Below are positions 1 through 8,284 of a DNA stretch of 64,000 nucleotides, piece after piece. Position numbers and translations under genes: made by a program. Positions within the stretch are counted from its first letter, which is position 1. Every line of letters begins with the position of its first letter. Origin of the DNA: Sulfitobacter sp043557345 (lineage in GTDB: Bacteria > Pseudomonadota > Alphaproteobacteria > Rhodobacterales > Rhodobacteraceae); NCBI RefSeq assembly GCF_043557345.1, contig NZ_JBIFFV010000002.1, positions 62,001-126,000 on the forward strand. The letters are read 5' to 3'. Under the pieces are notes generated by a model. It was not told where the DNA came from. It saw nothing but the letters and a program-made list of their open reading frames with translations, and did not search any database.

Positions 1-139
1 TCGTTTTGCCCGCCCCGGATGGGCCCAGTAAAGCGACACACTCGCCCGCCGGGATCCGAAATGAGACTCGTTCCAACGCTGGTAGCTGTGCGCCCTTATG
101 GACATAACTCAGATCGTCTATTTCGATAGCCATGCTCAT
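1..139 (-). CDS. PhnC-type ABC transporter ATPase, N-terminal part (cut by window edge)
   Basis: Reading leftward from an ATG at 139 gives 46 codons that run off the window. The peptide ends in a Walker A motif GPSGAGKT (residues 39-46), so it is the nucleotide-binding subunit of an ABC importer. The start overlaps the stop of the binding-protein gene by four bases (ATGA), which indicates translational coupling. The position directly after a PhnD-like gene suggests a PhnC-like partner; the permease would lie outside the window. The substrate cannot be told from this fragment. A second in-frame ATG lies at 133. Confidence 0.85.
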   Translation of the reverse strand, partial: MSMAIEIDDLSYVHKGAQLPALERVSFRIPAGECVALLGPSGAGKT

Positions 140-1011
140 CGTAACAGCCCGTATTTCTTTGCCATATCGCGTACGCCTTCATACGCGGTGCCGTCTGCCC
201 TGACGTAGCCATCTGGTCCGTAAAGATAGCTCAATTTGTCGCGGTGCTTCGGTTCGTTGAGCTTCAGCATGACGTCAACAAAACGAGCTTGCAGGGCGGC
301 ATCGAGTTCTGGGCGTGCGATCACAAGGTGACTTGGAATCGGCGCGCTTTCTACGAGCCAAGTCACCTCGGCCTGCTGTTGTGGGGTCAACAACAAATCC
401 GCATACTGACTGGCACCGGCGGCATCGACCAGACCTTCGGCCATAGCCTGCATGGCTTGCTGGTAGCCTCCCGCAAAGAACACGCGGCCGAAGAATTTCT
501 CCGCTGCGCCAGGACCCTCAATTAGCCCGGCCTTAACGAATTCGGAAAGAGGATAAAGATAACCTGATTCAGAGATCGGGTCGGCAAAGGCGATATCGCG
601 CCCGCGCAGGTCTGCCAGCGTTTCGATACCGCTGTTGCGGCGGACAAAAATGCGTCCTGTGTAACTTGACGCGCCCCGGTAGACCTCAGACAAGAGAGGT
701 ACCGCGCCAATTTCCGCCTCCGCCAGAACGAAAGGCAATGCGCCCATGAAGGAGACGTCTGCATCTCCGTTGCGAAGTGCCTCGACAGCCGCAGCATGGT
801 CGATGGTGACGAAGCCTTCCACGGGAACGCCAATCTGTTCGGATAGCCATCTTGTGATGGCCTCAATGTCGCCTAAGAGCTTGTCGGGATTCTCCTGCGG
901 AATGAAAGCAAGCCGCAAGGGAGTGTCTTGTGCGGTCAGCGGGGAGGCCAGCGAGATCGCGCCTGCACTGGCCAAGGCCAGCATATTTCTGCGGGTTAGG
1001 TAGAATTCCAT
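136..1011 (-). CDS. PhnD-like phosphate/phosphonate-type periplasmic binding protein
   Basis: The product is 291 residues, the usual size for PhnD-type solute-binding proteins. The N-terminus carries TRRNML followed by an alanine-rich stretch ending near residue 27, which resembles a Tat or Sec export signal. The body has the pattern of the PhnD/SsuA family (LAFIPQENPDKL, GDADVSFMGALPF, ADPISESGYLYP). The ATG at 1011 is chosen because it overlaps the stop of the upstream gene (TGATG); an upstream in-frame start would lie inside that gene. Family members bind phosphonate, phosphite or phosphate, but others in the wider family bind unrelated ligands. Its operon with a diheme peroxidase-like gene opposite an MntR-type regulator makes a metal-related role possible; that part is inference. 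Confidence 0.82.
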   Translation of the reverse strand: MEFYLTRRNMLALASAGAISLASPLTAQDTPLRLAFIPQENPDKLLGDIEAITRWLSEQIGVPVEGFVTIDHAAAVEALRNGDADVSFMGALPFVLAEAEIGAVPLLSEVYRGASSYTGRIFVRRNSGIETLADLRGRDIAFADPISESGYLYPLSEFVKAGLIEGPGAAEKFFGRVFFAGGYQQAMQAMAEGLVDAAGASQYADLLLTPQQQAEVTWLVESAPIPSHLVIARPELDAALQARFVDVMLKLNEPKHRDKLSYLYGPDGYVRADGTAYEGVRDMAKKYGLLR

Positions 1012-2891
1012 CAGAATGCCCTCTCTTCGATCGCGTCGGCTTCGGTCTTGAACGCGGTCCAACTTGCTTCGGCGGCCCCCCAGTCGTCGTCACGGACTGC
1101 ATCGCCGACTGCGGCAAGACGCTCGGCCAAGGCATAGACTTCGGGCCGTGCGGTCAGGTTCGACATGGTGCTCGCGTCTGCGGCGAGGTCCGCAGCGACA
1201 GTATCGGTCAGCAGCAGGATGTGCTCTGCGTCACGTCGGGGCAGAAGCGTGTCGAGCGTCGATGCAAATGTCGCCAATTCGGCAAATGTCAGGCGAAAGG
1301 CGGTGTTCTCTGCGTCGAACTTCTCGTAAGGCTCGTCTGCCGACCCTACAGTCTCCAGATACGCGGTCAGTTCAGTCCGTTCCGTCTCTGATAGCCCAAG
1401 CGATTTCGTCTCATCGAACCACTCAACAACGGCGGCCAACGTCGACAGCGAACCGTCGTGAAAATAGGGGGCGGTATATGCGGTTCCCAGCAAGGACGGC
1501 GTATCCAGCGCGCCTGCGCGCGCGCCACTATATGCCGGCGAGACCGATCCAATGTCATGGGCTTGCCGATCGAGGAAATTTGCGTCAGGCACGTGGCAAC
1601 TAGCGCAGGAGCGATCGCCTAGCCCAGCGAAAGGCCGATTAAAAATAGCCTCGCCTCGGTGCGCCGCGTCCGGGTTTGCCTCGGACAGCGTACCATCCGC
1701 ATTCAGCTTAGAGTTTGGTAGGAAGTCGAACTCGAGCATGTATCCTACCAGCGCGTCGAGCATCAAGGGCGTCGGCTCCGCGCCGCCAAATTCATTGACG
1801 ATCACGTTCCGGCTGAAGTCGCGCAGAGAGGCAAAGCGCCCATCGCGACCATAAGGCCCGGTGAAGCGCAGCCCGCGCAGGCTCGGAATGTCGATCGGGT
1901 CGTCGCGCCGGTCGTTGAAGATAGGATTAAAGAACGCGCCATCGACGTCGATGGCACCGGGTTGGTGGCTGGCGCCCGGGATGAAGAGGCGCTGGTTCAC
2001 ATCCGAGCGATTGTGACAGGTCGAACAGGCGATCCCGAGGTTTCGCGCAGGATTTCCGAATATCTGCGGGCTGTCGAAAAGCATGTCGCCATAAGCCACC
2101 AAGGGCAGATCGGTCTCGTCGATACCTTGTTCCTCGAAGTTGAGGACAAGCAATGGCAGCGGGTCCTGATCGAAGATGTCGGAGCCAGGCGGCAAGCTTG
2201 GCGGCACCTCGATAGTGCGTCGGCTGAACACAGCGGTTTCGGGCAGGGCACTCAGTGTCTGACGTGGAGCATAGTTGGCTAAGAGGTAATTTTCCGCGAG
2301 ATAGCTGGAAATGACTGCGCGCGCGGCCTCCAGCGTGTCGCGATCCGCGGAAAAGGCGCCAGCGCCGAGAAGACCAGCGGACCCCGTGCTACTGTTAAGT
2401 TCCAGCCAAGCGAGGCCGATACGTCTTGCTGCTTCGGGGTCGGCTGCCGCGATACCATCCTCAAACGCACGGTAGAGCTCGCCTGCCGTTCGCAGAGCCT
2501 GGCGCGCCTTTGCAGGCTCTTCGGCTGCGAGAGTCCGGTCCAATTCCTCTTCGATCCTAAGCGCTACAAGACGAGTGGCCTCTGTGAAAACTGCTTGCCG
2601 GTCTTCACGTGCCATGGCGTCAAGGATACCATCCGGCTTGATACCGCTTTTGCGGTCCACCCACTCCAACGCGCCGGTCGAGAATTCCGAACCCCGGTGA
2701 GGTTCTGTCCAAGCGGTCTCGATGTCGTCCCAAGGCACTGGCGCGAGATTTCCAAGAAAAAGTGTCAGCCGATAGGCTGCCGCCTCAGGAAGCCACGGAG
2801 CCTCTTTGACAGGCGTCGCCCCCCCGGGTCCGGACAGCAGGACCGCGCTTGCAGCGGTTAGCAGCAGCCTCGAAAGATTTTTTATCACCAT
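1011..2891 (-). CDS. Diheme cytochrome c peroxidase / MauG-family protein with long N-terminal domain
   Basis: This 626-residue exported protein begins with a Sec signal peptide (cleavage near residue 25). Two haem-binding motifs are visible, CSTCH near residue 290 and CASCH near residue 430, in the arrangement of bacterial diheme peroxidases and MauG-like enzymes. About 250 residues precede the first haem, so it is longer than the usual 320 to 400 residues. That N-terminal part resembles an imelysin-like or helical periplasmic domain only in being alanine- and glutamate-rich; I do not assign it. It is the first gene of an operon with the PhnD/PhnC-like genes and is divergent from the MntR-type regulator, with two dyads between. 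The role may be peroxide removal or oxidation of a protein or metal partner in the periplasm. Confidence 0.85.
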   Translation of the reverse strand: MVIKNLSRLLLTAASAVLLSGPGGATPVKEAPWLPEAAAYRLTLFLGNLAPVPWDDIETAWTEPHRGSEFSTGALEWVDRKSGIKPDGILDAMAREDRQAVFTEATRLVALRIEEELDRTLAAEEPAKARQALRTAGELYRAFEDGIAAADPEAARRIGLAWLELNSSTGSAGLLGAGAFSADRDTLEAARAVISSYLAENYLLANYAPRQTLSALPETAVFSRRTIEVPPSLPPGSDIFDQDPLPLLVLNFEEQGIDETDLPLVAYGDMLFDSPQIFGNPARNLGIACSTCHNRSDVNQRLFIPGASHQPGAIDVDGAFFNPIFNDRRDDPIDIPSLRGLRFTGPYGRDGRFASLRDFSRNVIVNEFGGAEPTPLMLDALVGYMLEFDFLPNSKLNADGTLSEANPDAAHRGEAIFNRPFAGLGDRSCASCHVPDANFLDRQAHDIGSVSPAYSGARAGALDTPSLLGTAYTAPYFHDGSLSTLAAVVEWFDETKSLGLSETERTELTAYLETVGSADEPYEKFDAENTAFRLTFAELATFASTLDTLLPRRDAEHILLLTDTVAADLAADASTMSNLTARPEVYALAERLAAVGDAVRDDDWGAAEASWTAFKTEADAIEERAF

Positions 2892-2909
2892 AGCCTCCAG
2901 CGCTAAAAC

Positions 2910-2942
2910 TTAGACTCGTCTAACTTAGGTATTCTAGGCTAA
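2910..2942. promoter_or_regulatory. Two adjacent dyads in the mntR/peroxidase divergent promoter
   Basis: TTAGACTCGTCTAA (2910-2923) is a 6-2-6 palindrome with perfect arms. TTAGGTATTCTAGGCTAA (2925-2942) is a second, imperfect dyad with TTAG/CTAA ends. Both lie between the divergent starts at 2891 and 2983. TTAGG...CTAA-type arms are typical of DtxR/MntR-class operators, so the neighbouring regulator is the likely ligand. Binding is inferred. Confidence 0.6.
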
Positions 2943-2982
2943 TTAGATTGTCAATTTTAGTTATTCGTTGCAATGTCCGGAC

Positions 2983-3453
2983 ATGTCGAAGCTACAATCA
3001 TACGAACGCGAGGCGTTCGAGACTGTCGAGAGAGCTCCCGAAGCGCAGGCTAAGGGTTTCGCGACTGTGCGCCGAGCACATGAAAGCGAAATGGCGGAGG
3101 ATTATGTGGAACTGATCGCAGAGCTGATCGAGTTGCGGGGGGAGGCTAGGCCGGTCGAAATCGCCGAGCGGCTTGGCGTGAAATCTCCAACAGTGACCAA
3201 GAACATCTCCCGACTCAAGGCTGCTGGTTTGGTGCGGCGGGAGCGTTACCGCGCAATATTTCTAACCGATGCGGGCCGAGAATTGGCCGAGGCCTGTCGC
3301 CGCCGCCATAGAGTCGTTGTCGCGTTTCTTCTCAGCCTGGGAATCGACGAAGAGACTGCGGAACGCGATGCGGAGGGGATCGAGCATCACGTCAGCACGA
3401 CCACGCTGGAGGCCTTCGAGCACGCCCTCCAGAAGTTTCAGAGCAGCAAGTAG
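2983..3453 (+). CDS. mntR: MntR-type DtxR-family metal-dependent regulator
   Basis: The 156-residue product matches the layout of proteobacterial MntR: a short N-terminal tail, a winged helix (EIAERLGVKSPTVTKNISRLKAAGLV), and a dimerisation/metal domain with ERDAEGIEHHVS, where glutamate and histidine ligands of the Mn site are expected. It lacks the C-terminal SH3-like domain of DtxR, as MntR does. The ATG at 2983 is preferred over a TTG at 2968. MntR normally represses Mn(II) importers when manganese is plentiful. Here it is divergent from the diheme peroxidase/PhnD/PhnC-like operon with two dyads in between, so that operon is the likely target. The identity of the bound metal is inferred from family resemblance. 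Confidence 0.85.
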   Translation: MSKLQSYEREAFETVERAPEAQAKGFATVRRAHESEMAEDYVELIAELIELRGEARPVEIAERLGVKSPTVTKNISRLKAAGLVRRERYRAIFLTDAGRELAEACRRRHRVVVAFLLSLGIDEETAERDAEGIEHHVSTTTLEAFEHALQKFQSSK

Positions 3454-3692
3454 CGCAGCATCGAGTTCTCTCGAAATTCAGCAAGGCGAGACTCAAGAGG
3501 CTGCAGCGTCAGCAGTCATACGTTGGCGGGGTAGCATTTGTGTCAATGCTTAACTCTGGTCCAACCCATCGCGTCCTCTGAGTTTGGCCAGCACGAAATA
3601 GTGCGCCCAATATTCCTACCTGCGCCGACCATGCAGCGAAAATGCCGGTCGCGTGAAAAGAGGTAGGCGCAACCCTTGAGTGGGTCCTCTGT

Positions 3693-4634
3693 TCAAAGCG
3701 CATAGACAATTGTCACCACCGTTGTGATGACGATCAAGAACATGACCAATGCGCCTATGGCAAGGGTCCGGCCCATGTCGCGGTTTGTCTTTGCCACTTT
3801 CAGACGCAATTCTTCGGCGGTTTCCGGAAACTCCAGTGCCGCTGAATTCGAGCCGCGTAGCAGGTCGTATCTCGTATTCCAGCGACGTACTTCCGCAGCG
3901 TCCCAGCCGTTCATGACCAGAATGATCGCGACGATCATCACCATCGAAGACGGGACCCAAATAGTATAGCCGCCGATCGTTTCGTCGGACAGCGCATCGA
4001 TCAATCCAATTCTTTCCCTATGGGAGAATGCGTAAAGGCTCACCTCCTTGAGTGTCGTCAGGGAACCTAGAAAAATGTTTGCTACGATCACAACAAAGGC
4101 GGACAACAGCCTCGCTCCGCGTTTGGCGCCCACAGGGGGGTCTCTGGGATCGAAGAGCATGGTAAAGAACCAGAGCCCTGCTAGTACCATTCCCAGATGA
4201 GCGAACACTTCGATAGCCGCGATACGCTGCGCAAGTGCGTAAATGACAGGTACCTGCCAGATAAATAGCGCTCCAACAATCAACCCAGTTGCGGCCGTTG
4301 GATGCGCTACGAAACTTTGTCCCCGGGAGTTCGCTGGCGCACTGAAGTGTTGACGCCGGCGTCTTTCGAGGCTGGATAGCAGGATGCGCCACGGCTGCGA
4401 TACGGCGATGAGAAGGGGGCCGATAAGGCGAAGAAGAAGATGTTCGACCTGATGTATTGAGAATAAGGTATGTCCCATTACAGCGAGCGGTGCGTTCATG
4501 GCTGCAAGAATGCAAGCAAGGCCGGCGAAGAACAAGATCGGACGCCAGACAGAGATCGTTCCGCGGATACGCACGGGTCGTCTGAGGCCGCGCATATAGA
4601 ACCATGCGGCCAAACTGACGGATACAATGGACAC
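3693..4634 (-). CDS. ctaG: CtaG-type (caa3) cytochrome oxidase assembly membrane protein
   Basis: This polytopic membrane protein of 313 or more residues has the features of the caa3_CtaG family: a conserved N-terminal block (APLAVMGHTLFSIHQVEHLLL), histidines in membrane segments, and a W-rich core (GLWFFTMLFDPRDPP). CtaG proteins help place copper into cytochrome oxidase. The start is uncertain. GTG at 4634 is the first standard start in this frame, but the frame stays open to a stop at about 4697 and the extra residues (FDPFGFAISP) resemble the usual N-terminus of the family. The true start may therefore be an unusual codon such as CTG at 4688, or a one-base shift may separate an ATG at 4698 from the body. 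It sits between the two metal operons. Confidence 0.8.
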   Translation of the reverse strand: MSIVSVSLAAWFYMRGLRRPVRIRGTISVWRPILFFAGLACILAAMNAPLAVMGHTLFSIHQVEHLLLRLIGPLLIAVSQPWRILLSSLERRRRQHFSAPANSRGQSFVAHPTAATGLIVGALFIWQVPVIYALAQRIAAIEVFAHLGMVLAGLWFFTMLFDPRDPPVGAKRGARLLSAFVVIVANIFLGSLTTLKEVSLYAFSHRERIGLIDALSDETIGGYTIWVPSSMVMIVAIILVMNGWDAAEVRRWNTRYDLLRGSNSAALEFPETAEELRLKVAKTNRDMGRTLAIGALVMFLIVITTVVTIVYAL

Positions 4635-4804
4635 TGGCGAAATCGCAAATCCAAACGGGTCGAAAAGAAGAAAGAAGGGGATTATCAGCTCCTGTCATTT
4701 TGTATTGTCAGCCAGTCGATAGGTACCGATGAACGTCGGGATTTTCCCATTACGCAACCCTAGGAAGCGGGCAGTTTTAATTCGATACAAAGACCAAATT
4801 CGCG

Positions 4805-4972
4805 TCAGGAAGTGATGCGTAAGAGAACCACTGAGATGAAGAAACCCAGTAGGCCTAGGGCGATGCCGAAGCTTGCCGCATATTGAAGGATGTCTAGGTA
4901 GTTCCCTTTGCGGCTCCGGGCTAAATAGCCTCCCCAAAAAGCACCTCCGATAAAGCCTACAAACATTAGCAT
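4805..4972 (-). CDS. 55-residue membrane protein coupled to lnt
   Basis: Starting at the ATG at 4972, which overlaps the lnt stop (TGATG), a 55-codon frame runs to TGA at 4805. The peptide has a glycine-rich hydrophobic segment near the start (FVGFIGGAFWGGYLA), a charged link (RSRKGN) and a second hydrophobic segment (FGIALGLLGFFISVVLL), so two membrane passes are likely. It is the last gene of the leftward metal/lipoprotein operon. I do not recognise a family and no function is proposed. The coupling to lnt and the clean hydrophobic pattern support it as a real gene. Confidence 0.65.
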   Translation of the reverse strand: MLMFVGFIGGAFWGGYLARSRKGNYLDILQYAASFGIALGLLGFFISVVLLRITS

Positions 4973-6543
4973 CACGGTTCCTTTGGGTTTGTTTTTACAG
5001 ACTTATGTCGCTGTTTGGCCAAGCCGAAGGCAAATCTCAACGTCCAAGCTGCACAGATGAGCGACAGAAATGTCCAATCGCCGAAACGTCCGTAAGGCGT
5101 AGCCGTACGCGCTGCCGGTAGGCTTTCATTTATGACGTCTGTTCGCCCAGTGTCGAGGCGCGCGACGATCTCGCCGTTAGCATCAATAATTGCGGATATC
5201 CCGGTGTTCGCAGCGCGCACCACGGGTAGCCCTTCCTCCACAGCGCGCATGCGCGCGGATGCGAGGTGCTGCTCGGGCCCGATGCTGGCGCCGAAACAGG
5301 CGTCATTTGTGGCGTTGAAAATCCAGTCGGGACGAAAAAGATCGTCGACCACCTGGCCCGGGAAAATGATCTCGTAACAGATTGCCACCGCAACCAGAGG
5401 CGCGCCCGGAATTGCCAGCGTTCGTGGCCCTGGTCCCGGCGTGAAATCACCCAAACCTTCGGCCAGACGCTCGAACGGCAGCCAACCTTTCAGGGGCACA
5501 TATTCCCCGAACGGAACAAGATGATGTTTTGCATATCCCGTTAGAATTTCGCCGCTGCCGTCATAGACCTGAACCGTGTTGAAATATCGGGTTCCCCCAT
5601 CCCTCTCTACGCGGTCAGGCACACCTGTCAAAAGGATCCTACCGTCTGGCAAAACCGTGGATAACCGCCTGCGCGCCAAGGCGTCTTCGTCCAGAAAACC
5701 GGGAAAGGCCGTTTCCGGCCACAGCAGCAGGTCGAAGCGTCCGGGTTGAGCGGACAAGCCGAGGTATTTTTCCAGCGTGCGTTCGCGGCTGCCCGGCGCC
5801 CACTTCTCGACTTGCGGCACATTGCCTTGGACGATGCGCAAAGCAATGTCCGTTGGCGGCACGTTCTGATTTAGCCGAAGCACACCGCCCCCCCAAATTA
5901 CCGTCACCGCGACGGCAAAGAGCGCCAAAACAGCTGCGCGGCTGTTTGGCGCGGCTGCGATGAACACACCTGGCAATATGCTGATAAATACCGTGACAAA
6001 GCCCAGACCGTAACTTCCGACCCATGCGGCGGGTTGGCGCAGGGGGGCATGTTCGACAAGGGCATAAGCAGCAAGGTTCCAGGGAAACCCCGTCAGGACA
6101 TGACCACGCAGCCATTCCGCGGCAACCCAACACGTTGCAAGCAGAAGACCTGCCGTAATGCCGCCGACAGCACGGCGCTGCATTACGGTGGCAAATAACA
6201 TCGCCGCAATAGCTGGAAAAATGGCCAGTCCGGCGGACAGTCCCGCGACTGCTGGGATCGCAAGGGCACCGAAACGTTCGGAATCGACGTAAAAGCTTTC
6301 GGCAATCCAGGAAATTCCAAACAGGAACTGGCCCATTCCAAAGATCCAGCCGATGACGAAGGCGCGCGCGGTGGAAACCTGCATGAGCACGAGAAAGAGT
6401 GCTGAGAAGGCGACTGGAACAGCGATGATCCATGAGAACGGTGGAAGGGTTAAAACCGTTAAACCGCCCGCCATAAAGCTAATCCCTGATCGCAGGGGAA
6501 AGCAACGGCTGCAGCCAGTCAATTGCAGCCAACCCGTCATCAT
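4972..6543 (-). CDS. lnt: Apolipoprotein N-acyltransferase
   Basis: The 523-residue product has the Lnt architecture: five to seven hydrophobic segments in the first 200 residues, a nitrilase-fold periplasmic domain, and a last membrane helix near residues 495-512. The catalytic triad is visible as Glu in LLWPETAFPG (about 278), Lys in YAKHHLVPFGEYVP (about 340) and Cys in ICYEIIFPG (about 388). Lnt adds the third acyl chain to lipoproteins in the inner membrane. The ATG at 6543 overlaps the lspA stop by four bases. A housekeeping lnt is expected elsewhere in the genome, so this is probably a second copy serving lipoproteins linked to the metal operon; that is inference. Confidence 0.93.
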   Translation of the reverse strand: MMTGWLQLTGCSRCFPLRSGISFMAGGLTVLTLPPFSWIIAVPVAFSALFLVLMQVSTARAFVIGWIFGMGQFLFGISWIAESFYVDSERFGALAIPAVAGLSAGLAIFPAIAAMLFATVMQRRAVGGITAGLLLATCWVAAEWLRGHVLTGFPWNLAAYALVEHAPLRQPAAWVGSYGLGFVTVFISILPGVFIAAAPNSRAAVLALFAVAVTVIWGGGVLRLNQNVPPTDIALRIVQGNVPQVEKWAPGSRERTLEKYLGLSAQPGRFDLLLWPETAFPGFLDEDALARRRLSTVLPDGRILLTGVPDRVERDGGTRYFNTVQVYDGSGEILTGYAKHHLVPFGEYVPLKGWLPFERLAEGLGDFTPGPGPRTLAIPGAPLVAVAICYEIIFPGQVVDDLFRPDWIFNATNDACFGASIGPEQHLASARMRAVEEGLPVVRAANTGISAIIDANGEIVARLDTGRTDVINESLPAARTATPYGRFGDWTFLSLICAAWTLRFAFGLAKQRHKSVKTNPKEP

Positions 6544-7013
6544 GGGTCAGTGTGAAGTTTAGCGGCTAACCACGGTGCTAGGAGCAGCAGCCCCACGCCA
6601 CCGACCACGAACACATCCGCCATGTTGAAGGCGGGCCAATGCGTGGAGCCGACGTAGAAATCGAGGAAGTCCGTCACACCCCAAAATCGAATGCGGTCGA
6701 GGACGTTGCCGAGCGCGCCACCGATGATCGCACCATAGGCGATAGCCTCAACCCGGTTGTCAGTGCGTACCAGCATGACGGTCAACCCGCCGCAGATGGC
6801 TAGGGCCAAGGTCGCAAGGCCCCACCATGGTGCTCCACCAAGCAGTCCGAATGTCACGCCATCGTTGCGCAAGTAAATAAGATTAAAACTGGGAAAGACC
6901 GGAATTCCGGCGCTCAAATCTGTCGCATTAGCGACGACGATTGCTTTTGTCACCTGATCGACAAGAAAAGCAGTTCCAGCCGCAATGAAGCCTTGGAAAT
7001 GGGACTGTTTCAT
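6540..7013 (-). CDS. lspA: Signal peptidase II (prolipoprotein signal peptidase)
   Basis: The 157-residue membrane protein has four hydrophobic segments and the two catalytic aspartates in GNVLDRI and FNMADVF, as in LspA, which cuts lipoprotein precursors. The ATG at 7013 is chosen; an in-frame ATG at 7034 would overlap the ZIP gene. lspA-like genes are known partners of Cd/Pb/Zn resistance operons (for example pbrC in the Cupriavidus lead operon), which fits this context. With lnt directly downstream it forms a lipoprotein-maturation pair within a metal operon. Confidence 0.92.
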   Translation of the reverse strand: MKQSHFQGFIAAGTAFLVDQVTKAIVVANATDLSAGIPVFPSFNLIYLRNDGVTFGLLGGAPWWGLATLALAICGGLTVMLVRTDNRVEAIAYGAIIGGALGNVLDRIRFWGVTDFLDFYVGSTHWPAFNMADVFVVGGVGLLLLAPWLAAKLHTDP

Positions 7014-7017
7014 CTCA

Positions 7018-7866
7018 TCACCCCAGCCATACATCTAGGAACAACATGATCACGAGGCCGACCGCGAGACCGAAAGTCGCCCTGTTTTGATGGCCGGATC
7101 GGTGGGTTTCGGGAATGATTTCGTGGCTGATTACGTAGAGCATCGCCCCGGCGGCGAAGGCGAGGCCCCATGGCAACAGGGGCTGCGAGATGCCGATGAT
7201 GCCAGCGCCAAGAAGCCCGCCTACCGGCTCGACAAGACCTGTCAGGGCGGCAACCCCCCACGCACGGCGCCTGGAATACCCCTCACCAAGCAATGAGACC
7301 GCTACGGCGAGACCCTCGGGCGCGTTTTGCAGCCCGATGCCAATCGCGAGCGGCAAGCCACCAGAGAAACCATCAGCCCCAAACCCGACACCAACGGCAA
7401 GCCCTTCGGGAAAATTGTGGATCGTGATCGCTATGATGAAGAGCCAGACGCGGCGCAGAGATGCGGCGGCGGGCCCTTCTCGCCCCGTTTTGAAATGTTC
7501 ATGCGGCAGTCGTTCATTCATCAGAGCGACCGCCCCCATGCCAAGCAAGATCGCAACACAAACGATGGCTGCCGGGAGAGCACCGTTGTCGAACTGTCTT
7601 TCGGCTGCGTCGAGAGCCGGAATGATCAACGAAAAGAATGAAGCAGCGAGCATGACACCCGCCGCGAAGCCAAGCAGCAAATCGCGCGTGGCACGGGAGG
7701 GGACGCGTCCAAAGAGAACGGGGGTCGCCCCGACCGCTGTCAGCGATCCGGCGGCAAGGCTTCCAAGAAAGCCGAGAGTTATTGGGGACAAGGGTTCCAA
7801 GCGCTGAGTTCCCGCCGATACGTCAGTCAGCGGCCAAATAGCTGCTAAGGATTTCGGTCGACCCAT
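7018..7866 (-). CDS. ZIP-family divalent metal transporter
   Basis: The product (282 residues from ATG at 7866) has about eight membrane segments and both ZIP signatures: HNFPEG near residue 149 and QNAPEG near 179, the latter with Gln-Asn in place of the more usual HNIPEG. A short charged loop with HEHFKTGREG precedes the first signature. ZIP proteins such as ZupT bring Zn and other divalent metals into the cytoplasm. The annotated start overlaps the DUF411 gene by 44 bases; a TTG at 7800 is an alternative that gives a more typical N-terminus. The gene lies inside the leftward metal operon. Confidence 0.85.
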   Translation of the reverse strand: MGRPKSLAAIWPLTDVSAGTQRLEPLSPITLGFLGSLAAGSLTAVGATPVLFGRVPSRATRDLLLGFAAGVMLAASFFSLIIPALDAAERQFDNGALPAAIVCVAILLGMGAVALMNERLPHEHFKTGREGPAAASLRRVWLFIIAITIHNFPEGLAVGVGFGADGFSGGLPLAIGIGLQNAPEGLAVAVSLLGEGYSRRRAWGVAALTGLVEPVGGLLGAGIIGISQPLLPWGLAFAAGAMLYVISHEIIPETHRSGHQNRATFGLAVGLVIMLFLDVWLG

Positions 7867-8281
7867 CGCCCTGGATCAAAAAGACATCGTAGCCCTCGCG
7901 ATCATTTTCCGGTCCCATGCCCGGGGAGCCATAGGGCATACCCGGCACCGCCACCCCCACTGCATCTGGACGCTCATCCAACAAACGCTGGATGTCTGAT
8001 GCCGGTACATGACCTTCGATCACGTAGCCGTCGACCAAAGCCGTATGGCAGGATACCATGCGCTGAGGCACGCCGGTGTCGAGTTTGAATCGCACAAGAG
8101 ATCCCCCGAACATGTCCTCGCCTATCGGCGCGAATCCGCTTTCCTCAAGGTGCTTCATCCAGGACAGACAACAGCCGCAGCCGTTTGTCTTCCGGACATC
8201 AATCTGGATCGCATCGGCGACAGCTTGCGCCGCGGAAAACAAGGCCAGCGTGACTGCAAGAGCGGGAGCCAGTCGTTTCAT
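7823..8281 (-). CDS. DUF411 metal-binding periplasmic protein (copy 1)
   Basis: This 152-residue exported protein has a Sec signal (residues 1-23) and the DUF411 pattern: NGCGCC (cysteines 35, 37, 38), SCHTA (Cys78-His79) and the conserved PGMPYGSPGM block near residues 112-121. The family has a thioredoxin-like fold and is found in copper and other metal resistance clusters, where the Cys/His/Met residues may bind Cu(I). Direct biochemistry is scarce. The start is supported by a position three bases from the preceding gene's stop. It is closely similar to the copy at 14247, sharing the length, GHVP block and PGMPYGSPGM motif. Confidence 0.88.
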   Translation of the reverse strand: MKRLAPALAVTLALFSAAQAVADAIQIDVRKTNGCGCCLSWMKHLEESGFAPIGEDMFGGSLVRFKLDTGVPQRMVSCHTALVDGYVIEGHVPASDIQRLLDERPDAVGVAVPGMPYGSPGMGPENDREGYDVFLIQGDGSTEILSSYLAAD

Positions 8282-8284
8282 GGA

